From Alteripontixanthobacter maritimus (GTDB taxonomy: Bacteria > Pseudomonadota > Alphaproteobacteria > Sphingomonadales > Sphingomonadaceae), in the NCBI RefSeq assembly GCF_003340475.1, contig NZ_QBKA01000002.1, positions 381,501-445,500 on the forward strand: DNA of 64,000 bases, read 5' to 3'. The translations under genes and the position numbers were made by a program. Positions 52,243 through 59,089 of this stretch are shown piece by piece (the stretch's first letter is position 1; every line of letters starts with the position of its first letter). Below the pieces are notes generated by a model that was not told where the DNA came from, did no database searches, and worked only from the letters and a program-made list of their open reading frames with translations.

Positions 52243-52646
52243 GCTGTGGCCCTTATGCCGATAAGGCCAAGATATAATGCGCCCAGACCGGCCGCCACGG
52301 ATACTGCCGCATAGATCATGGCCAGCCCGGCCTGCCCGCGCTCGATCAGGCCGAGCATCTCAATGCTGAAACTGGAAAAGGTAGTGAACCCGCCAAGCAA
52401 ACCCACGCCCAGCAGCAAGCGCCAGCTCTCTCCGCCGTCGCCCTGCCGCGCGAGCCAACCGACCAGCACACCCATGGCAAGGCTGCCGGCGACGTTCGCT
52501 GTCAGTGTAGCCCAAGGAAACGCGTCCATTACGCGCGGTCCGGCCATGGCTGTCATCCCCCGACCGAGAGAATAACGGACCGCAGCCCCCACCGCGCCGC
52601 CGATGGCGACGTACAGGGTTGCGGCAATTGGTGGCAGGGCGCTCAT
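52239..52646 (-). CDS. crcB: Fluoride exporter CrcB (Fluc)
   Basis: A 135-residue membrane protein with four helices; it forms a dual-topology dimer that exports F-. The signature GGFTTFSSFSIE is present, as is VGGAVGAAVRY-like N-terminal packing (GGAVGAAVRYSLG). It starts the minus-strand operon and overlaps the RluA gene by four bases. I looked for a fluoride riboswitch upstream (52647-52760) and do not see its conserved pattern. Confidence 0.92.
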   Translation of the reverse strand: MSALPPIAATLYVAIGGAVGAAVRYSLGRGMTAMAGPRVMDAFPWATLTANVAGSLAMGVLVGWLARQGDGGESWRLLLGVGLLGGFTTFSSFSIEMLGLIERGQAGLAMIYAAVSVAAGLGALYLGLIGIRATA

Positions 52647-52776
52647 GCACGGCCCTTAGACAGTCGCCGCGATTGGCGAAACCCTGTATGACGTTTGCGG
52701 CGCGTCGATGCTGTTCGATATTGGCCCCAATGTTATTGCCAAGCGGGCGCAGAATCGCTATGCCCTGCCTCGTCAG

Positions 52777-52808
52777 GTGCCGCTCCGTCTTTGGCGCGGC
52801 GCTTTTTT
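52777..52808 (+). terminator. Possible attenuator or small-RNA terminator before rpsU
   Basis: GTGCCGC (52777-52783, with a wobble) pairs with GCGGCGC (52796-52802) and is followed by six T at 52803-52808. No gene ends just before it on the plus strand, so it may end a small RNA, or attenuate an rpsU leader that starts further upstream. The 272-base gap 52647-52918 has no coding gene that I can see. Confidence 0.4.
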
Positions 52809-52918
52809 GTTGGAAATTCAAGGCCTCGTCCCGCGTGTGGCACACTCGCGGGGTTTGGCCTGTTGCGGCGTAAAGGGCCTCTGGCCCCGGGTCGAAAGTT
52901 CGAAAGGCAGATTACTCG

Positions 52919-53122
52919 ATGCAGATCATGGTTCGCGATAACAATGTCGATCAGGCCCTCCGTGCGCTCAAGAAGAAGCTGCAACGCGAAGGTGTTTATC
53001 GCGAAATGAAGCTGCGCCGCCATTACGAAAAGCCGAGCGAGAAGCGCGCCCGTGAAAAGGCTGCTGCCGTGCGGCGTGCCCGCAAGCTGGAACGCAAGCG
53101 TATGGAACGCGACGGGGTATAG
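52919..53122 (+). CDS. rpsU: 30S ribosomal protein S21
   Basis: A 67-residue basic protein. It has the family start [24 protein letters not shown], then [22 protein letters not shown]21 binds near the anti-Shine-Dalgarno end of 16S rRNA. GAAAGGCAG precedes the ATG. A terminator follows. Confidence 0.97.
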   Translation: MQIMVRDNNVDQALRALKKKLQREGVYREMKLRRHYEKPSEKRAREKAAAVRRARKLERKRMERDGV

Positions 53123-53185
53123 AATTTACGCCGTCCGGCACGCGCGACACCTGCCGGTGTTGCTTGCGCGCCATGCATAAATAAG

Positions 53186-53219
53186 CGAAAGGGCGCGGGA
53201 GAAATCCTGCGCCCTTTCG
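53186..53219 (+). terminator. Intrinsic terminator of rpsU
   Basis: CGAAAGGGCGC (53186-53196) pairs with GCGCCCTTTCG (53209-53219); the loop region has extra GGG/CCT pairing. It lies between rpsU and the FKBP gene. The T-run is short, so termination may be partial. Confidence 0.75.
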
Positions 53220-53290
53220 CGTTGCCCGGCCTTTCCAGAGGCATGCGGCGCGAACCGCATCCGATACAGTATCCGATACAAAGGCTCACC

Positions 53291-53896
53291 ATGACCGAGA
53301 TTACCCGCGTACCGCTCCAGCCGATCGCCAAGGGGTCGCTGACCAAATTGTGGCTCGGCGTGGCGGCTGTCCTGCTGCTTGCGGCAGGGCTTGCCTGGGC
53401 CGCAGCGCCCAAGGGTCTGACGGTCGACACTCTGGTCGAGGGAACGGGCGACTTTGCGCAGCCGGGTGACGTGGTGTTCGTGGAATATGTCGGCAAACTG
53501 GCCGATGGCGAGGAATTCGACCGCTCTCGCCCGCTGCCGATCCCGCCAGGCCTGCTGCCCGAGGGTACTCCCTTCCCGTTGGAGGAAGGCGCGACCATTC
53601 CCGGTTTTTACGAAGGGCTGCAAAAGGTTCGCAAGGGCGGTAAATACGTCCTCAATATCCCCAGCGAAATGGCCTATGGGGCCGAACCGCCCGAGGGCGC
53701 CCCGATTCCGCCCAATGCCGATCTGACGTTCGAAGTCGAAGTGAACGAGATCATGTCACAGGCCGACTTCGAACAGAAGGTCATGGCTATTCAGCAGGCC
53801 ATGGCACAGCAGGGGCCGCCGCCGGGAGCCGACGGAGGCCCGAATGCGCCCGCCAATCCGCAACCTGTGCCGCAATCCCCACCGCAAGGGCAGTAA
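53291..53896 (+). CDS. FKBP-type peptidyl-prolyl isomerase, membrane-anchored
   Basis: A 201-residue protein from ATG 53291 ([15 protein letters not shown]); a longer start at 53222 would not fit. One N-terminal helix (about 18-41) anchors it, and the FKBP domain follows (about 55-155) with the motifs [32 protein letters not shown] and [10 protein letters not shown]. The tail is Gln/Pro/Gly-rich. It helps folding of exported proteins. gatC follows six bases later. Confidence 0.88.
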   Translation: MTEITRVPLQPIAKGSLTKLWLGVAAVLLLAAGLAWAAAPKGLTVDTLVEGTGDFAQPGDVVFVEYVGKLADGEEFDRSRPLPIPPGLLPEGTPFPLEEGATIPGFYEGLQKVRKGGKYVLNIPSEMAYGAEPPEGAPIPPNADLTFEVEVNEIMSQADFEQKVMAIQQAMAQQGPPPGADGGPNAPANPQPVPQSPPQGQ

Positions 53897-53901
53897 GCGC
53901 C

Positions 53902-54204
53902 ATGTCCGTGGACAAGGCGCAGGTCGCCAAGATCGCCAGCTTGGCCCGCATCGCGATGGGCGACGCCGAACTGGAACGCATGGTGCCGGAACTCAACAAC
54001 ATCCTTGGCTGGGTGGAACAGCTGGGCGAGGTCGACGTGTCCGAAGTCGAACCGATGACCGCTGTCATGCCCATGGCGCAGCGCCTGCGCGATGACGTGA
54101 TCGACGCCGATCCGCTGACCGGCGGGGGCGTGCAGGGCAAGGTTCTCGCCAACGCTCCTGCCGCAGAACACGGCTTCTTCGGCGTGCCCAAGGTGATCGA
54201 ATAA
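53902..54204 (+). CDS. gatC: Glu-tRNA(Gln)/Asp-tRNA(Asn) amidotransferase subunit C
   Basis: A 100-residue subunit that bridges GatA and Gat[20 protein letters not shown] and [18 protein letters not shown] are the family features. It is the first of the gat genes and overlaps gatA (TAATG). Confidence 0.95.
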   Translation: MSVDKAQVAKIASLARIAMGDAELERMVPELNNILGWVEQLGEVDVSEVEPMTAVMPMAQRLRDDVIDADPLTGGGVQGKVLANAPAAEHGFFGVPKVIE

Positions 54205-55688
54205 TGACCGACCTTACCGAACTCACCGTCGCCGAATTGCGCGATGGTATCCGCGCGGGTGACTTCACCGCTGTCGAAGCAGCCGAGGCCTTCAACGCAA
54301 ATGTCGCCGCAGCGGACGCCCTCAACGCGTTTATCGTCAAGACGCCGGAAATTGCCTTGAAAGCGGCCGCGCTGGTCGATGCGGACCGCGCCGCGGGTAA
54401 GGATCTGGGCGTGATGGGCGGAGTGCCGATCGGCATGAAGGACCTGTTCGCCACGCGCGGCGTGCAGACCACCGCCGCCAGCCATATCCTCGAAGGTTTC
54501 ACGCCCGAATATGAAAGCACCGTCAGCCACAATCTGTGGAGCGCGGGCGCAACCATGCTGGGCAAGCTCAATCTCGACCAGTTTGCGATGGGGTCCTCCA
54601 ACGAAACGTCCTATTTCGGTAATGTGACATCGCCCTGGAGGAAAGCCGGTGGCGGGAACGAAGCCATGAGCCCCGGCGGTTCCTCTGGCGGATCGTCCAC
54701 CGCTGTTGCCGCACGACTGGCCCCCGCAGCTACCGGTACCGATACCGGCGGCTCGATCCGCCAGCCGGCTGCCTTTGCCGGAATTTGCGGTATCAAGCCG
54801 ACCTATGGCCGGTGCAGCCGTTGGGGCGTGGTGGCGTTTGCCAGCAGCCTCGACCAGGCCGGGCCGATGGCGCGGACCGTTCGCGATTGCGCGATCATGT
54901 TGGGCGCGATGGCAGGCTTCGACCCGAAGGATTCCACCAGCCTCGACGAGCCCGTGCCCGATTGGGAAGCTGCATTGAATGCCGACCTCAAGGGCAAGCG
55001 GGTGGGCATCGCACGCGAATACCGGATGGACGGGATGGACGCCGAGATCGAGGCAAGCTGGGAGCAGGGCAAGCAGATGCTGCGCGATGCCGGGGCCGAA
55101 ATCGTCGATGTCAGCCTGCCGCACACGAAATACGCGCTGCCCGGCTATTACATCATCGCGCCCGCCGAAGCCTCCAGCAATCTCGCCCGCTATGACGGGG
55201 TACGGTATGGCCTGCGCGATCTGCCGGAAGGCGCAGGCTTGCAGGACATGTACGCCGCGACCCGCGCCGCTGGGTTTGGCGACGAGGTCAAGCGCCGCGT
55301 TCTGATCGGCACTTATGTGCTGAGCGCCGGCTTCTACGACGCCTATTACACGCAGGCGCAAAAGGTCCGCGCGCTGGTCGCTCGCGATTTCGAGCGGGCG
55401 TGGGAGCATTGCGACCTGATCCTCGCGCCGACCACGCCATCCGCGAGTTTTCCGTTGGGTTCAAAGGACGACGATCCCATCGGGATGTATTTGAACGACG
55501 TGTTCGCTGTGCCAGCGTCACTTGCTGGCTTGCCTGCGATGAGCGTGCCGGTCGACGTGAACGCAGATGGGCTGCCGCTGGGCTTGCAGATCATCGGCAA
55601 GCCGCTCGACGAGCAGGCTGTGCTGGACGCCGGGCTGGCACTTGAACAACGCGCCGGCTTTACCGCGCGGGCGGAGAAGTGGTGGTGA
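54204..55688 (+). CDS. gatA: Glu-tRNA(Gln)/Asp-tRNA(Asn) amidotransferase subunit A
   Basis: A 494-residue amidase-signature protein that releases ammonia from glutamine. The catalytic triad is Lys79 (PIGMKDLF), cis-Ser160 (PGGSSGGS) and Ser184 (TGGSIRQP). It works with GatB and GatC to convert Glu-tRNA(Gln) to Gln-tRNA(Gln), and so replaces a glutaminyl-tRNA synthetase. It stops at TGA 55686-55688 with a GTG of the small ORF overlapping it. Confidence 0.97.
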   Translation: MTDLTELTVAELRDGIRAGDFTAVEAAEAFNANVAAADALNAFIVKTPEIALKAAALVDADRAAGKDLGVMGGVPIGMKDLFATRGVQTTAASHILEGFTPEYESTVSHNLWSAGATMLGKLNLDQFAMGSSNETSYFGNVTSPWRKAGGGNEAMSPGGSSGGSSTAVAARLAPAATGTDTGGSIRQPAAFAGICGIKPTYGRCSRWGVVAFASSLDQAGPMARTVRDCAIMLGAMAGFDPKDSTSLDEPVPDWEAALNADLKGKRVGIAREYRMDGMDAEIEASWEQGKQMLRDAGAEIVDVSLPHTKYALPGYYIIAPAEASSNLARYDGVRYGLRDLPEGAGLQDMYAATRAAGFGDEVKRRVLIGTYVLSAGFYDAYYTQAQKVRALVARDFERAWEHCDLILAPTTPSASFPLGSKDDDPIGMYLNDVFAVPASLAGLPAMSVPVDVNADGLPLGLQIIGKPLDEQAVLDAGLALEQRAGFTARAEKWW

Positions 55689-55813
55689 TCTGGGGTCTGT
55701 TACTTTCGTTCTCAGTACCCGCGGTGTTCCTGCTCGCGCGGTATCTGGAAAAACGCATTCCTCATGGCGAGGCACGTTTCGACGCAGACGGAAATTTGAA
55801 AAACGATGACTAG
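55685..55813 (+). CDS. Small ORF between gatA and gatB (42 residues)
   Basis: A short gene, GTG 55685 to TAG 55813. The protein starts [20 protein letters not shown], one hydrophobic helix, then a polar charged tail ([21 protein letters not shown]). It overlaps the gatA stop by four bases (GTGA) and the gatB start by eight bases, so translation of gatA could couple through it to gatB. I do not recognise it, and other genomes must show whether it is conserved. An alternative is that it is non-coding and gatB has a longer leader. Confidence 0.55.
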   Translation: MIWGLLLSFSVPAVFLLARYLEKRIPHGEARFDADGNLKNDD

Positions 55814-57305
55814 CTACCGCATCCACGGCGAAACCGGCGAATGGGAGGTCGTGATCGGCCTCGAGGTCCATGCGCAGGTCACGTCCAACGCCAAGCTGTT
55901 CTCCGGCGCTTCCACCGAATTCGGGGCGGAGCCCAACACGCAGGTCAGCCTCGTCGACGCAGCGATGCCCGGAATGCTGCCTGTGCCAAACCGCGAATGC
56001 ATCCGCCAGGCGGTGCGTACCGGCATGGCGATCGAGGCGCAGATCAACGCCTGGAGCCGGTTCGACCGCAAAAACTATTTTTATGCCGATCTTCCGCAGG
56101 GCTACCAGGTCAGCCAGCTGTACCACCCCATCGTGGGCGAGGGGCAGCTGACCATCGAGGCCGACGAAAAAGCCGGCATCCCCGCCGACAAGGTGATTGG
56201 AATCGAGCGCATTCATGTCGAACAGGATGCCGGTAAGTTGATGCACGATCAGCATCCCACCATGTCCTATGTCGATCTCAACCGCAGCGGTGTGGCATTG
56301 ATGGAAATCGTTTCCATGCCGCACATGACCTCGCCAGCAGAGGCCGGAGCCTATGTGCGCAAGCTGCGCTCCATCCTGCGCTATGTCGGCAGTTGCGACG
56401 GCAATATGGAGCAGGGCTCCATGCGCGCGGACGTGAATGTTTCGGTCAGAAAGGTCGGGGCGAAGGAATTGGGCACGCGCACGGAAACCAAAAACGTGAA
56501 CTCGGTCCGCTTCGTGATGGCAGTAATCGAGGGCGAAGCGTGCCGGCAGGTCGACCTGATTGAGGATGGCGGCACGGTGATGCAGGAAACGCGACTTTAC
56601 GATCCCGACCGCAACGAAACCCGATCCATGCGCTCCAAGGAAGACGCGCATGATTACCGTTATTTTCCCGACCCGGACCTGTTGCCAGTGGAGCTGGACG
56701 ACGCGTTCCTGACCGAATGTCGCGAAAGTCTGCCTGAACTGCCCGACGCCAAGCGCGCTCGATACACCGGCGAGCTCGGTATGAACGATTACAACGCCGC
56801 GCAATTGACAAGCGAAGTGGAAACTTTCGCACGCTTCGAAACTCTGCTGGCCGAGACTTCCAAGGCGCTCGGCAAACCGGAATCGGACGTGGCCACGCAA
56901 GTCGCGAACTGGACGCTGTCCGTCGCACCTGGCGTTATCAAGTCGCTGGGCGAGGAAGCGCAGCTGGAGCACAACACCGCCGCCGCGCAGGCGCAGATCC
57001 TGAAACTGGTCGAAAGCGGTGAAGTCAGTGGTGGCCAGTCCAAGGAAATCTACGAAATCCTCCTCAAGACCGGCCGCGATCCGGCCGAAATTGCCGACAT
57101 CGAAGGGCTGAAACAGCAAAGCGATACCGGCGCTATCGAGGCAGAAATCGACAAGATCCTCGCTGCCAATCAGGATAAGGTCGAACAGTATAAGGCCGGC
57201 AAGGACAAGCTGTTCGGTTTCTTCGTCGGGCAGACAATGAAGGCCATGCAGGGCAAAGCCAACCCGCAGGTCGTGAACGAATTGTTGCGTGCGAAGCTGG
57301 GGTAG
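55806..57305 (+). CDS. gatB: Asp/Glu-tRNA amidotransferase subunit B
   Basis: A 499-residue subunit that binds misacylated Glu- or Asp-tRNA and activates it for amidation. The N-terminal kinase-like cradle begins WEVVIGLEVHAQV and has the NRSGVALMEIVS segment; the C-terminal YqeY-like tail (about 345-495) ends in KANPQVVNELLRAKLG. The ATG at 55806 overlaps the small ORF. A hairpin with GACTGT and ACAGTC lies near 57338-57358 after the stop. Confidence 0.97.
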   Translation: MTSYRIHGETGEWEVVIGLEVHAQVTSNAKLFSGASTEFGAEPNTQVSLVDAAMPGMLPVPNRECIRQAVRTGMAIEAQINAWSRFDRKNYFYADLPQGYQVSQLYHPIVGEGQLTIEADEKAGIPADKVIGIERIHVEQDAGKLMHDQHPTMSYVDLNRSGVALMEIVSMPHMTSPAEAGAYVRKLRSILRYVGSCDGNMEQGSMRADVNVSVRKVGAKELGTRTETKNVNSVRFVMAVIEGEACRQVDLIEDGGTVMQETRLYDPDRNETRSMRSKEDAHDYRYFPDPDLLPVELDDAFLTECRESLPELPDAKRARYTGELGMNDYNAAQLTSEVETFARFETLLAETSKALGKPESDVATQVANWTLSVAPGVIKSLGEEAQLEHNTAAAQAQILKLVESGEVSGGQSKEIYEILLKTGRDPAEIADIEGLKQQSDTGAIEAEIDKILAANQDKVEQYKAGKDKLFGFFVGQTMKAMQGKANPQVVNELLRAKLG

Positions 57306-57414
57306 GCGAATGTTTAGGCGCTGTTGAGCGGGCAGCGGACTGTTTTTGGGGGACAGTCGAGAGCCAGTTGCCGACTTTCGGCAGCACGAGCGTCCTGCGC
57401 TTATCGGCGGGCTC

Positions 57415-58485
57415 TCAGTTCAATATCGTATCCGTACTGATAAGCTCGATATCATGCATAAGATCGAGATAGCTCTCGAAATAAGGTTTGTGCGACGCGC
57501 CGACCACCGACAATACGCGCCCCCCTGGTTTGGTCGCTCCGGCTGCGACGATATGAGAAACCATTCGCAGGTTCCGAACCTGATACCAGCTGTTGTAAGC
57601 GCGGCCATATTGCGTGCCTTCGCTGTCGTTCATGGCCTTGCGAAAATCGTTGTCGATTGCTGCGCGCTGCGTTTCCGGGCTGTTGTAAAAACGGTAGGCG
57701 GCGAAGATGTTACCCGCGGCGATATCTTTACCCGATTGCACATAGCCTTCTTTCGAAGCGGGATCGTTCGTAGCCCAAATGGCACCCATCCGAGCCCATA
57801 ATGCATCGCCATACGGTGCCAGCACGCGATCGGAACTGTGATCGTCGGCCGTAAATACTTGCTCCAATCCTAACCTTGCAGCGAGGCGTGCCGCAATCTG
57901 ACTGCTTTCATTCATCGAAGCCGAGCGTTTTTCAAGGAAAGCAACCGATGCCAGACCTAGCCCATCGCCGATACGCCGTTCGCTTTCATCGAGTCTCCAC
58001 CACTGCACAAGGGCGGAGTAAGGTTCGCCTGCAGCCAAGAACGCTGCCGCCAACTGGCGGCGCTCGTTCGGTTCAGGTCTTTCTGACCATTCCCACAGCA
58101 TCGTGCGAACCCGCGCAGCTGCTTCAGCCGCGTCAAGCCCGGACTCCGCGCGAAACGGTGCGGGATCTTGGCAGTAGTTCTCTATCGCGGCTGAATATTC
58201 GGACGGGTAGGTGCGCATCATCTCGCACGTTTCACCCGGCATCCCCTCGATAGTGATGACCGTAGGATCGTACCGGGCTAGCCGATCGAGCAGAGGCTCG
58301 ATATGCCGCGGCTCGAGACCGTCGATCGCTGTAAGATGCGCCGAGCCCAGCACCATCACCTGAGTAGGCTCGACGGTTAGGACTTCATCCACGCCGCGAA
58401 GATCAATCGCCGGGACCTGTGCATATACTGGACCTGTCGATACCGCAGCGAACAGTGCGCACATTACTCGCAAATGTTTCATCAC
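57415..58485 (-). CDS. DUF5694 protein, TIKI/TraB-like, exported
   Basis: A 356-residue exported protein. The signal peptide ends at about VYAQVP (residue 23). Two paired motifs of the TIKI/TraB/ChaN superfamily are seen: VMVLGSAHL near residue 45 and VVGASHKPYFESYL near 335, both with the GxxH pattern that binds metal in TIKI proteases. Conserved E in TIEGMP fits the third ligand. Function in bacteria is unknown; a metalloprotease or heme-related activity is possible. ATG 58485 or 58482 can start the protein. Confidence 0.7.
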   Translation of the reverse strand: MMKHLRVMCALFAAVSTGPVYAQVPAIDLRGVDEVLTVEPTQVMVLGSAHLTAIDGLEPRHIEPLLDRLARYDPTVITIEGMPGETCEMMRTYPSEYSAAIENYCQDPAPFRAESGLDAAEAAARVRTMLWEWSERPEPNERRQLAAAFLAAGEPYSALVQWWRLDESERRIGDGLGLASVAFLEKRSASMNESSQIAARLAARLGLEQVFTADDHSSDRVLAPYGDALWARMGAIWATNDPASKEGYVQSGKDIAAGNIFAAYRFYNSPETQRAAIDNDFRKAMNDSEGTQYGRAYNSWYQVRNLRMVSHIVAAGATKPGGRVLSVVGASHKPYFESYLDLMHDIELISTDTILN

Positions 58486-58592
58486 GGCCGCACGCCTTTC
58501 TTATCCGATCGACAGGCTATCAGTCTTAAAGATTATATTCGCACCCGTAAATGTCCGGCTTTGGGTTGTGAGCGGGCATTGGTGCAGCAACA

Positions 58593-58629
58593 AAAAAGCC
58601 CGCCGGAATCACTCCCGGCGGGCTTTTTC
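58593..58629. terminator. Bidirectional intrinsic terminator
   Basis: AAAAAAGCCCGCCGG (58593-58607) pairs with CCGGCGGGCTTTTT (58616-58629), loop AATCACTC. A and T runs at both ends let it work on both strands; on the minus strand it stops the small gene at 58651-58956 before it enters the DUF5694 gene. Confidence 0.92.
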
Positions 58630-58650
58630 GCTAATCGTGTCGCGTCAGGC

Positions 58651-58956
58651 TCAGCCCTGGCGTTCGCCGGTCATCGGCATGGAGCCGAAAGCGCCTGCGT
58701 TGACGTTGCCGGTCAACTGGTCGCCGTTCACTGTCGCTTCGCAATCGAGCGTCATCGGCATCGGGACCGTCATGTTCATTTTCCACATCAGCTTGTCGCC
58801 GTCGATCTTGCCGTCTTCGACTTCCATGCTGCCCATCTGGCCGGCATTGGTGCCGGTGAAGGTCTTGCCGTCATCGCCGGGGACTACGGTGAAGGTGCTC
58901 TTCTGGTCGCCCATCGGACTCTTGGTTACGCAATCATAGGTTCCGGCTACGGACAT
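58651..58956 (-). CDS. Small conserved-looking beta-rich protein, no named family
   Basis: A 101-residue protein from ATG 58956 (MSVAGTYDC) with AAAGGAGA upstream; an extension to 59007 is rejected. It has no signal peptide. The repeated pattern of polar and Gly/Thr/Met strands (GKTFTGTNAG, KIDGDKLMWKM, GDQLTGNVNAG) suggests an up-and-down beta-barrel or lipocalin-like fold. There are two Cys residues. Met is unusually frequent near the middle and end. I do not recognise a function. Confidence 0.75.
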   Translation of the reverse strand: MSVAGTYDCVTKSPMGDQKSTFTVVPGDDGKTFTGTNAGQMGSMEVEDGKIDGDKLMWKMNMTVPMPMTLDCEATVNGDQLTGNVNAGAFGSMPMTGERQG

Positions 58957-59089
58957 GGAAGTCTCCTTTGAAAAGGGTGTATAATAGGTCGTATGCGCCA
59001 GCCTCATCGGCCGTGCTTACATTAGTGTCAATTACCGACGCGCGCCATCGTTCCGCATTTGGTCGCGGCGCGCGCCGGTTTGGCAAGGA

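Noticed and set aside
52647-52760. Fluoride riboswitch for crcB
   Set aside because: The conserved pattern of the motif was not found upstream of crcB on the minus strand.
53787-55409. 540-codon minus-strand ORF opposite gatA
   Set aside because: Antisense shadow of gatC and gatA.
55518-57119. Long minus-strand ORF opposite gatA/gatB
   Set aside because: Antisense shadow of gatB; no recognised domain and no ribosome-binding site.
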